Assembly: GCF_028389875.1 (NCBI RefSeq)
Contig: NC_084702.1
Coordinates: forward strand, 67,429,582-67,493,581
DNA length: 64,000 nucleotides
Source: Rhea pennata
Lineage: Eukaryota > Chordata > Aves > Rheiformes > Rheidae
Direction of reading: 5' to 3'
Shown: positions 38,901 to 50,900 of the stretch, piece by piece
Position numbering within the stretch: the first letter of the stretch is position 1
Layout of the letters: each line of letters begins with the position of its first letter
Notes under the pieces: model-generated
Database searches by the model: none
What the model was told of the DNA's origin: nothing
The model's input: the letters and a program-made list of their open reading frames with translations, nothing else
Translations under genes and position numbers: made by a program

Positions 38901-41900
38901 TTGCTTAGAGGCCTGGCTGGCATAAAGGGATCACAGCTGGTTGGCTGCTGGGTGCAGCTGGTCCTCAGCTGCTAGAGCATACCCACGAGTGCCAGGAACA
39001 GCACTTGGAAAGATTTACCTTCGGGCTGGCGTTCTTTAAGCGGCCAATATAGTTTCGGTATGTGATATTCTTGCAGGTTGCACAAAATCAATCTACCTCA
39101 CTGCACATTGATCTCATATTATCATACTTAGTTAGAGGCTTGAACAAAGTTGCATTAGTTGTTCCAGGCTGTAGGTAATCTGAGCATCAGCTATTACATT
39201 GCAAAAGTATCTTGGGCTTTTTCACTATAGCAAGCATTATAGTCAACCACCGCAGTGCAAAGAATATAGAAAATTCTTTAAATTCAAGCAAACAATAATA
39301 CTTACACTGTTGTATATTAAAGTATCAGTATAAGGAACTTGGATGAATGTGAATGGATGAGATTCGTTAAATCCTTTAGGTTGCATTTTGACATTTGTAT
39401 CTTCTCTAGTGATTAATAGCATTCTGTTCAGTTCATGAGTGTGAATTGTTGGAAGGTCTAGCACATATATCAGCATTGTTTGGAAATCAATGTAAGAATG
39501 CCATACTAAAAAAAGCCTGTTGACCAGATAGTATTATCTGACTATCAATAGTGTTGGTAATATTCCAAAATTAATAAGGGATTAGAACTGCTGTATTTCA
39601 GGATTTGTTGGCACAGAAGTGTAACAAAAATCTTAATTTGTTAAGTTTAAGATCTGAAATTAATTGCAGTTACTATGAACTTACCAGTTTCTTTAATTAC
39701 CATTCGAACACAGAGCTAATATGAAACCCTTGAAATGTTAGAAACATGCAGTTAGAGTTTTAAAGCATCATCCAGTAAAAGCTAGTTGAGCGTTAAGTTC
39801 ATTTGTTTACCCTTTTGTCTCATGAAAATCCTCTCCTGAAGGATGAATTGAATTTTCATTTTTATGATATTTTTATTCCCACCAAGTTGGACTATGACCT
39901 CCTGGGGTCCCTTCTAATCTGAATTATCCTTTGATCGTAGGATGTATTTTGTACTTTAGCCCAAAGATATCAGGAATTTTATAGGAATGTAAAATGTATT
40001 CTAAATACAGTGAATTGTTATATCTGTAAGTAGACATCAGTTTGCTTCTCCCTGAAATCAAAGGAAAATGGCTTTTTATTGGAAATCCTAACAGCTTGAA
40101 GATTTAGAAAAAAATGTTCTGTTCTTGTGAAAGTGTGCAGCTCTGTTACCCTCAGTGTGTCTGCATTAATTTATACAAATAGAGAATTTGCATAAGAGCT
40201 TTACTTACAAAATACTATGTCCTTTTCCTTTTTGCATTAACTAAAGAGGTTATAGAGAACTCTCTCTTATTCGTCTTTGAACTATTGTGGAAGACACTTC
40301 ATAATACTCTTTTTCTTCTGTTTTGTAATGAATTACTTCCACAAAAAAAATCAGAATATTTTTTTCTGCTTTACTTGAATCTATCAAAAATTAATACCTC
40401 CTCATCTGAGAGCTAATTCACTCATGAATTGGAAGATATGTTTTCTTTAGCATTACTGAGAGTGTAACTACTGTTTGAGTGTAAGAAATCAATAGGAGGG
40501 CGGTGAAGACAGAGAGAAAAAAAGAAATGGCACAGTTATTGCCCATTTAGACCATACAAGCACGTGCCTGAGCTTTCAGTGCAGAATTGGTAGTGCTCAG
40601 CTGGCAACGTAGACAATGAGTGCCAAAGCAAAAGGGTTTAGAGCTAATAACCAGAAAAGTGATGAGTGATCATGATGTTTTGCTTTTCCAAATAATGGCT
40701 ATTTTTCCCTAAAAGATCTTTCATTTTGCTTTTCAGTCAGAGTGGTGGTCAAAGTGGAACTGAAAGTAAGTTCTGTATATACTTCTGGGGGGCAGATGTT
40801 TCTGTGTGTTGCTTGCCTTCAAATTCAGACCTCTGTAGCATCCAAATAATGAAGTAATTACACATAAGCATGCTAAGTGTTAGCTAACAAGCAAGAAAGA
40901 AAGAAGTATAATGGCCAAAGTGCGCTTTCTTTCCACCTATCAAAAGTTGGGTATAAAAGAAGTTTCATCTTGAGATACAGTGAATCAGAAGCATGCCAGC
41001 AGACTACAGATCTTTTTATTTTTTTCAGGAAGGTAAATTATCCTCCAAAACAGCATAGATATAACTGGAAAGGTATTAACATGACCAAGAGTTTCTGTGC
41101 AAGAGAAAGTCAATTGTGAAATAGCCAGCAATACTGTCAATTACACTCCAGTTCCAGCAATATTTTGGTGTCCTAATCAATATGACTACAGCAGTTCCAC
41201 ACTGTCAAAAACACACATTCAAAACAGGTTTCCCCTTTGGTAGTATATATTTTTATGTAGCATTCTCTGCTGATCATAAGAGCATAGCTCATCTTCTTAG
41301 CTTAGAGTTTAGATACTAGTCACGGGAGAGGCATCCCCTGGCAGTGCAGAAGGAAGCTGCTGCCAGCTAAGTACAGATTTCAGTGAGCATTCTGACCAGT
41401 GGCTAGAACTGGACATGGAAAGTGAGCTAACCCTGCACTAAAGGAGGTGGTGCCTACAGGTCAAAATTGAGACCAAAATGGGGAGCTTACATTGCTCTTG
41501 CTTCTCTGGATGAATACAAGATGTCACTTGCTAAGAATGTTGGTCTGTCATCTTCTGTCATCACTAGAGTAACACACAAAAGTTAAAAAATCACCAGTCA
41601 TCATAGTAATTAGGCCCCAAACCCCCATCTAGCATTTCAAATACAATGTAAATATATTTTTTATCATTATTCATGTTCTTACTTTTGCACTATCATGTAT
41701 AAATCCTGTGGACAAGGTGCCTAACTGATGTGTAAATGTCTCTTTAATAAAAAGGCTGTGCTGGTTTACAGAAAGATTCCCTCTGCAGGAGTATTGCAGA
41801 AATGTTACAAACATATCTGACACACTTATAAGTCAGTAACTAATGCTCTATACTAACAGTATTAAATTTAAATGAATTAATTCATTGTTTGATGTCTTGA

Positions 41901-44900
41901 AGTGATGTTCCCACCTCCTCCTTCTGATCAAGAAATTTATGATGGGATTGATGATGAAGATGTTAGTATTCGGTAAGGTTTTATATCATTTAAATCATTT
42001 GTTTCTTTACTAGAATGTTATCATTCTGGCTTTTTTGTATTTTAAAAGTTGGGATAATAATTAGCAAGTATTGGGATGATCAAAAAATAGGTATATGTCA
42101 GGATGGATCCATGAAGGTAAGAAAGAAATCAGTTCTTTGGTCTCTCTGGAGAAGTTTTGTTTTATAATTAATTTTAGTGTTTCAGCAAAAGTAGCTGCAG
42201 TCATGAAAATCCCCAAATCCCCAACTGGACAGATCAGTACTGACATGAAAATAACAAAATAAAATGCCAGCTTGGTTAGTAAGAACAGGAAAGAGGCAAA
42301 TAGGTAGATGAATATCTATACCTGTAAATATATTTCAGTATCTATAAATGACCTAAAATATATATTTCTAGCTTAGTGCTTTAAACAGTAAATGTACTCA
42401 CCTTGAGATATACTTTGTTGTCATTAATAAGAATTATGTACGTCAATGGAGAATGAAACTGGACCTTTTAAAAAGAATATTACATTTTACATTATGATAA
42501 TTGCATGCATACTCCAAAGGTCTGTATCACAGGATGAAGATAAGCATGATATCTGGTCCTGGGGAATTTTGAAGAGGCTAAAGGTCAAAGATGACAAAAA
42601 GAAAAGTATACGAGAAAAAACAACCAAAGTCAATGGGGAAGAAGATAATGGAGATTCGTTGTAAGAGTCTTCCAGGAAATCACAGTGCACTATAACTAAT
42701 TCTAATAAAGCATTAATCACATGCTACTAACATATTCTCACAGCAGCCTAATAAATCATGCATCAAATTGCATCTCAGGGTGATACTTTTCTGCAAAAAT
42801 ACTGATCTCCTTTCTTTTCATCTTCATACTTTAATGACACTGGTTTTTGTTGCATGAGCACGATAACTAAAATATAACAAATTTGTGTGTGAAAAGCACT
42901 GAAATAATCCATCATCTTTGTTCCAGACTAGTGATGTAAGTTTGCTGTATCCTTGGTTAAAATGTGTTCTGCTCCCCAGGACAATGTAGCTGGAATAAAA
43001 TCTAGTCCCATTAATCCAGCTTGTGGGAATAATGTGCCAAAGAGAAAAAAGCAGATTGTCCTCTCCCCATCTTACCTAGATGTTACATCAGCAACTGGTG
43101 TTTTTACCACAATCTTTCATTCAGTTCTGACTATTTTACTCTGATTCAGTGGTAAAAATGTGTTTATTCCATGAGTATTTTTAATGTCAGCCGAGCTTCG
43201 CAATGTCTAGAGATTACTTGGCCGTTGTGTTGTAAGTTTTTTAAATGATTTAGATCATGTGGAAGCCTGTTAATGTGATATGAATACTTAATGAGCATCT
43301 TTTCTTTTCAGTGTGATTTCTCCAGCAAAGCAATTTGGAAAAGGTAATAAATAGTTCATTGTTTTGTCTCTGTATTGACTTCTGATTCTTTTTTTCTGTG
43401 TGTATTACTCTGTATCATGCTAATCACAAAAACACTACATCCAAGGAAGGAAACGTGATTTCCCATTGCTTATCTAGTTCCAGCGAACAAATTTCCAATA
43501 TTGTGGCTGATTTAGCTGCAGAGAGGGACATACAAATAAAGTGCAAACTCTCTAGAAGGTAAAGTATCTTTAAAAAGTCACGATTTTTCTGTGTGAGAGA
43601 CTTCAACACATTCATTTTATTGAACATTCATTATGAACAGATGTGCTTGGAAAGAAACAGTTAATGCAGGGCTTTAAAAATAAACTGAGATACTCATTGT
43701 TATTTTTAACACTTGCAGTGTCTTTATAAGCTAACAAATACTTTTATATATCAATCCAGCCATGGAATAAAAAGCAAGTTCTTATAATTCTTGAGGCCAT
43801 TGCTTGAACTGAGTTCTTAAAATTTTATCTCCTACTGTGACTTTTTTAGCCATGGATTTGATGAGCTCAGCAACTGCTTCCTTTCTACAAACATGCTGAA
43901 TGTGATTCAAAGTATATTCTCGGGGTAAGAATACTTTTCACTACTTTGGCATTTTAATATGGCCTAAAAGCTAACATATGTGAGATTTATATCCACTTTT
44001 AGGCACCTTTACATTGACAAGAGTGCTGTAGAAGTGCTTGAATGTACATTCAAGTCAAACCCTGAAAATATACTTTGATACAACACAGTGGGAAATAGCC
44101 TAATTAAAATAAAGATTAAAGGCTATTGCATTAGCCAGCATGTGCTAAAACTTGGTTCAGTTTAAGAAGATTAAAATATCAGTGAATACCTGTTATTATT
44201 AATAGAGTTTTATTCTGAAAAGGGCAACTGGTGTATGTTTTACGCAGTAGATTGTGCAGAAGGGAAAGCTGAGTTACTATAGATGATAAATGGCTACAAT
44301 ACTTGCTGAAATTTCTCTTCAACTTGGCTATGCTGTGGTAGATTGTAACACAATGTATTCACTACTCAAGGATCGCATAATAATTTTCCATTCTTTTGAA
44401 CTCTTGTTTCAGATTGTGGAGACAGTGATGTTTATGATGATGTAGATTCCTCAGACTTCCCTCCTCCATCAGCGGGACTCAAGCAAGTGAACATAGGAAT
44501 TACTCCTCTGATTAAAAATCTTTAATACACTGTGACACATTTTCAAAGTATTTACTAGAGGCAGATTGCTACTAATGTATGCTTTGTTTGGTGTTGTCAA
44601 GTTTTTAGTTCTCCTAACCCTACTTTTGACAATTACAGATGAATGTTCAGTGCTTCCATTTCAAATTGAAACAGTAATGATATTAGACAGCAGAATGCTA
44701 ATGGCATGCTTTGAATTTCAACAAATTCAACACCAATGGATAAGAGGTGTAAATGAATACATGCATTAAAAATCCTTCGTTGGAAATGATCTGCATGCAG
44801 GCCTCTTCCTATAAAAATATGAAGACTGCTAGGATAAGCACTGTATTTGATCTCAGTTGCTCCAGTATCTTGTGAGAAAAGGAGATAGTGCCTTATGTTA

Positions 44901-47900
44901 TCAGTATGAAACACATCTGTAAGTGTAAAGTTAAAATTCAAAAACTTTCATCCCTGAACGGGGAAGTTTGGACCATCTCGATAGCACAGATAAGTATCTG
45001 ACTGCAGAGATAACTGCAATTTGTTGCATTCTACCATCACTGACTTCGCTCAGTTGGAGCTGCAAAGAGCACACTACAATAACCTAGTCTGGAGGCACCA
45101 AAACAGAGAGAGCTTTTTAAGTGCGTATGTCCAATGGAAATGATATGGCCCACCTTAGTCTAGGCTATTTCAAGCATACTCATACATTCTTCATCAGTGA
45201 AACTGTCATCTGCAACTCCTAGACAAGTCAGAAAACCAGAGAGTAAGACCTTAAATTCCCTGGTACAGAATGAGGAAAGCCAGTTAAGGAATAGAAACCC
45301 TGCCATGCCCATTGACACAACTCGTCATGGATGTGGAAAAAACAGTAGAGTTCAAAATGGATCCTTGGTTTTGTGCATGTTGTGCAGATTCCCTGGAGTA
45401 GGAAGGTCTTATGTATGCACATAAGAACTAAGGCAGCTGTTATATGAAAGACTAAGACAATCCAGCTGCCGCCACAGTTAGACATATTATATTCAGGCTA
45501 TTGCCCAAAGATCTGTAGAATTCAGAAAAACTGTCCCTTTCCTAGAGATTCTAAAATGATGTGTGTTGTTTATAAAATCTGGTTTTGGTAGTTGTAAAGT
45601 TCTCATTCCTATACTACATAGATGCTTTGAAAATTTTTGTATATTCATTTTAGTAGATATATTAATATCAGAACTTACGAAAATAGAAAAGTATGAAAAA
45701 AATCCCAACTGTTTGTCTTCTGAAATCAAGTCTCTATTGTATTATATTTATCTATATTATTTTTATAGAGAGAAAAGAAGATATACATGAAAGTAAACTC
45801 AGTTTCACTGAAATTATCAGAAAATTTGTCAATACGTCATATATGTTGCTAATTTTGTTTCATCTGTAACCTTGTATTTTAGATCATCAAAATCAGTGAG
45901 CCTTGGAAAAGGAAAACAAGATGAGAAAGATGCGCGAAAGTTGAAAAAGATGGAGAGAGAAGAAAAAGAATTCAGAAAAAAGTTCAAAGTAAGTTTTATT
46001 CACACAGAATTTAATGACCAATATGTCTTTATAGTATTCTCTAATTTGTTTCCTTGTGAGTATAACCTCTGAAAGGTGACTAGTATTTATGGGTTGAATG
46101 TTCAGATTTAATGGCAGGATATATATGAACTCACTATTCTAAATACAGATTTTAAATTCCCATTCTTATTTTTTCCATTAAATGCAGATCTTGCAAACAC
46201 TTTCAAAAGAACATCATTAATTTCACTGCCATTATGATAGTAACAAAAAAACCCTCAGCTTGTAATATAAAAAAAATATTTCTTTTAAATTGACCAATTT
46301 GATTGAAAATTAAATAGAATGTCACCAAAAAGCAGCTTCAAGCTGTGTAGAAGAACTAACTCAGCAAACATCTATAATAATTCTAGGCATTTATGGCTTT
46401 GAAAAGATAGAAAAACACAATAATTACTTGGTTCTTAAAACACTCTCCATTTCCACTATAGCAGGAAAATATTCTTACCCTAAATTTGATTGATTCTAGG
46501 TGCTAAGCTGTTCCTGAGATTACACATGCTCTGCATGCAGAAAATTGTGACTTGTTCCAGCTCACATCATACATAAAATGTCAATGCTTGGACTTAAGAC
46601 TTAGCAGGATGTATAAACTGTAATCAGAGAAGAAGCTGGCTTGATCTAGAATTTGGTTTTCATCCATCTGCTAATCTTTTTGCTAATGTTAGAAGTCATT
46701 AATATGAAATTCTTTGTATTTTTTTAAATTGTGTGACTGTACTAGCTGTTTCAGTTTAATGCTTTATAAAAATACTGTTACAGAAACAGATATAGTTCTG
46801 CATGAGGTAAACAAGTAAAGCATTCATCAGTGATCTAACTTACTTCTTGGGAAAGCCACTGTCAAAATTCAAGTAACACCCAGAGTTTTTGAAAATCCTA
46901 CCTTTGAAAACTACAGGTTTTTACCAGCAGAATTTGGAACATCAGAATTTCTGTCTCAGGCTTGACACCAGCAAACTTTCATTTTGGGGGGGGGGGGAGG
47001 GGGGAGAGAGAGACTAGGATTTAATACTAACTGTGCAATTCACAGTGAATTATAACTTATAACATTGTCATTTGTGATGCACAAATCTTTAAAGAGGTCA
47101 TACATCTGAGTAATAGCCAAAACAGGTTTCATGCATTTTGTCCCTACCAAGACTATGTGATGCTGGAACAGGAAGGATGGCTTGTTCACAACAAATAGTA
47201 TTTATCTCCTTTATGAGAATTTGGAAGCGTAATACATTCTCAAGTGTTCCACTAGTGGAATTTGGCTAAAATTTGAATAAATTTCCCATCTTGCAGATGC
47301 TTTCAGAGTAGAGGCCGAAACTGAATGAATAAGGACAAAGAGTGAAAATCCAGTTTTAGATACTGGATCCAGATTGGAGTTATCATGCTTTGGTAACAGT
47401 ATGCGATAGTTTACATTTGATGAAAAGAGAATGAATCTTGCACTTGAGAGATGCCAGTCTGATCCTTTCTGAAGCAGCAATGAATGCAGATATTACCATG
47501 CAGTTGTATATTTGTATGAGAAATACTCACACTTCATATCAAAAATGATTTCCAGCATAGGACCTTTTTGACTGTGTGCCACTTTTTCACTTGTAATTCT
47601 GTCAACAGTCTGATAAATAGCCTGGAAATTTCTTAGTTGAATAAAACCTACAATTTATACCCTTGCAAGGGGTTTAGATCTTCAAACCTCTGATAACCAC
47701 CATAACCAACCAGCCTGCAAAATGATCATTTGTAAGTGCTAATAGCAATAATGGACACAGACACTAGATAGCATAAACGATCATTTACCTGACTTTCAGA
47801 AAGTTAGCAATAAATGGGAATATATTATTATAAAACATGTATGATCATAGCTTTTGCATTAATGTTTTTAATCTAGCATCTCTTTATTTATTTTTACAGT

Positions 47901-50900
47901 TTGAAGGTGAAATTAAAGTTCTTTACTCTACCACCACAATCCATGATTTACCACAAAGAAGATGGGGGTCTAAAGACTTACAGGTTAAACCAGGGGAGTC
48001 TCTTGAAATTATAGAAAATACAGATGATACCAAGGTCCTGTGCAGGAATGAAGAAGGAAAATGTAAGTTTTATTGAAAAACTGTAGTATAGAATGCATGT
48101 GCTATTAATTAGGCTGTCAGAGATGACTGTTCAGCACATAAGTCAGAAGAAAACCCTCTTCAAACAGAGACTAATACATATATTTTTCCTTGTCTGATGG
48201 TTGACAATAGCTAGGATACTGTTATTTTATTATTATTATTACTTACGGCAGTTCCTAGAGTATCTTACAGTGCGTTACTCAGATAGAAGAGGCAGACCAA
48301 ATGTGAGAGGAAGGAAAAATTGTTTATGTAAAACTTTGCATCAACTAAGATTAGCAAATGTTTTGGGGTGCTTTTGTCTTTCACCACTTGCCATGCAGAA
48401 TATAGCTATGATACCACACAGAATCTAGGAAAGCAGTAGAATCCTTGCTACACCTCTTAGAAGCATTTGCCCATTGATTTCAGCCAAGAGAAAATCAATG
48501 GCAGTATTCTTACTAGCTCTTACTTTGGATTGCCAGAGCTGGAGTTTAATCTTTTCAACAGGCTAGGGAGGAGAAGGAGTCTTCCCCTAGCCCCAAGCAG
48601 CTCCAAGGCGCATACAATCATCGGTGTGCCTGCCTGTTTTGGGAGCTGTCAAGGCAGCAGCTGCAGCTACACGTCCTTCCAGCATTTCTTTGGAAGCCTT
48701 GGCCAGGGTGTGCATTGGCAGAAGTCACTGCATTCTTTGGAGAAGTCTGGACCATCTACTGTTCGTTTTGATTTTTTAATATGCATCTGCTACGATATTT
48801 TTCAGATCTCCCAATAAGAATTTACTGTGTGTGAGAATAGAGTATGTTTGAATAACAGCTTTCTATGTAAACAACTCACCTTCATTGTTTACCACTGCCC
48901 TAACTAAAAGGCAGTCCAGTGCCATATACCTCTGAAGTGGATTTAGTAACCTTTCTGTTATTGTTTTCCCCTGTATACTCATCTGTTATAACTGGAATAT
49001 AACCTTTTCCCTGGCAGGCTGGCAGGATGCAGAAGATTTTCTTACACAACCACACATAGGTCTTTCAAAATATGGATTGACCTAGTGTAGCCTCTTCCCC
49101 AAGAGCAGCTTTCAGTGCCATGCTTTTTGAATTAAGCTACTAAAAACAAAGTAGAAAGTAGTTCATGTTGTTTGTTTTCCTCTCAGTAGTCTTCAAAGCC
49201 TTTCAAATGGTGACAGAACCTACTGCTTTGCTAGGCATAAAAGAGCAAAACAAATAAAAATACCCTCCCTGAAAAACTTTGAATAGATCTTTGTCAAATT
49301 TCACATTAATTAGGAAGGCTCAAATCCTACTATATTTAAGTTCCTGACAGTTTTGGTTATTTGCTATAGTTGGAGTAGATTCATATCTTAAAAGTATAAT
49401 TTAACTTTTTGAAGGCTAGATAGACTGAAAATCAACAGTTAAAAATATTCTTGTTACTTTCTTGCATATGAATTCTTCCATTCATCCTTCAACTTATGAT
49501 GTACTTCTGTAGCTTCTATGCCTCCACTGGCAGTCAAACGAAAATAGGAATTACATTTTAACATCCTCCCACCTTGCTGAGCAAGGACTGATGAGTTTAG
49601 GAATATATTCTGCTATGAGTTATTTTTATAGTTACCAAATGATTTGAAATTACCGAAGTGACACAAGGAACTGCTTCTCATTTGCTCTCAAGCCCCTTGT
49701 TACTACTGCCTTGGTCAGATCCATATATCTTTTGAGATACAGAAGATCTTTCAATTCACTTTCATGGACTTTGCTTAAACATTAGGATGTGGATGAATGT
49801 CAGTACTTGAAAATGTAGGCTGTGCCCTCTCCAAGCCTCCTTTACACTGCCAGAAAGCTGTAGGCATGATGCATCATAGCTTTGAGTTACTCTAAGTGAC
49901 AAAGACTGAGTTTGCTGATCTACTCCCCCATTTCCCTATTATAGAAGCCACACAAATATGAATGAACTAGAAAAAACTTTGGACATATAACCTTGGAGCC
50001 TTATTCCTGATTAGAAAAGAGTCTGAAAGAGTGCAGAGTAGTCAGAAGCTGTCTGCAACACACCTAAGGGCTAGGGATGCTTAGGAGATTCTAGCCTTGA
50101 GGCTCCTGCCTCAAGGTTAGTCTTTGCAGTGTTAGGGCTATCATTTACTATGTGTGTTTGTTTTGCAAGCGTATTATGTTTAGGTACCATGACTGCAACT
50201 GAAGAAACTTTCATGTAGATCTACATGAGAAAATGAAAATTAAAAACAGAGAAGATGAGACTGGCTGAGTGATTTTAAATTACTCCCAATAAGACTTCAG
50301 GAGTCCTGTAAATTACTGGAGTCTGCTTAAAGAGAATTTTAAAAGGATGATGTCTTTAAACAAAATTCCATTTCCCTGCTTTTATCTCAGATAAAGGTCT
50401 GAGAAAAGAGAACCAGGAAAAGAAAATGCTGAATAGACAAGAGCCTAAGTGTAGGGGCTTGCATTTAGCCTGAAAAACTACACAGATGACTGAAAATCTG
50501 CAGTTTTGAATTCTTTGGACTGTTCAAGATTCTTGCAATTTAACTATCTTGATAGGCAAAAATGGTAATAGAATTTTTTTAAGTATCGAATCTTCATGAA
50601 TACAGGCAAATTAAGCATCTATTTTATCTAACACAGATGCAATCAAATATTAAATGCATAGAAATATTTTTCCACTTTCTTAGCAACAAGATTTTGTATC
50701 AGTTTTTTCAAAGGATGACAGTAATAATTGTAAGTTTTGGTTACTGTTTTAAATAAGAAAACAGATAATTTATTATTTAGCTTTCTTACAAAGATATTAT
50801 AGTTTTATGACTAATTTAAAACAGCATTATTGAGCTTATAGAAACTTTACTTAACACATACTGGTTTATATAGAGGGTTAAGAAGGTTATTTTTCATTCT

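Noticed and set aside
42533..42660. Stronger-looking acceptor TATCACAG for the cassette exon
   Set aside because: It is 13 nt downstream of the chosen site and shifts the frame to a stop before the conserved WSWGILK. The site at 42519 gives a gap-free match in length to the human insert.
44413..44486. GT donor (GTGAAC) at 44487 for exon 13
   Set aside because: It gives phase 0; joining exon 14 then hits TGA after 13 codons. Reading on past it instead ends at TAA near 44523.
48467..48817. 116-codon open frame in intron 15
   Set aside because: No recognisable domain, no flanking splice sites in phase and no compositional sign of coding beyond a slight GC rise.
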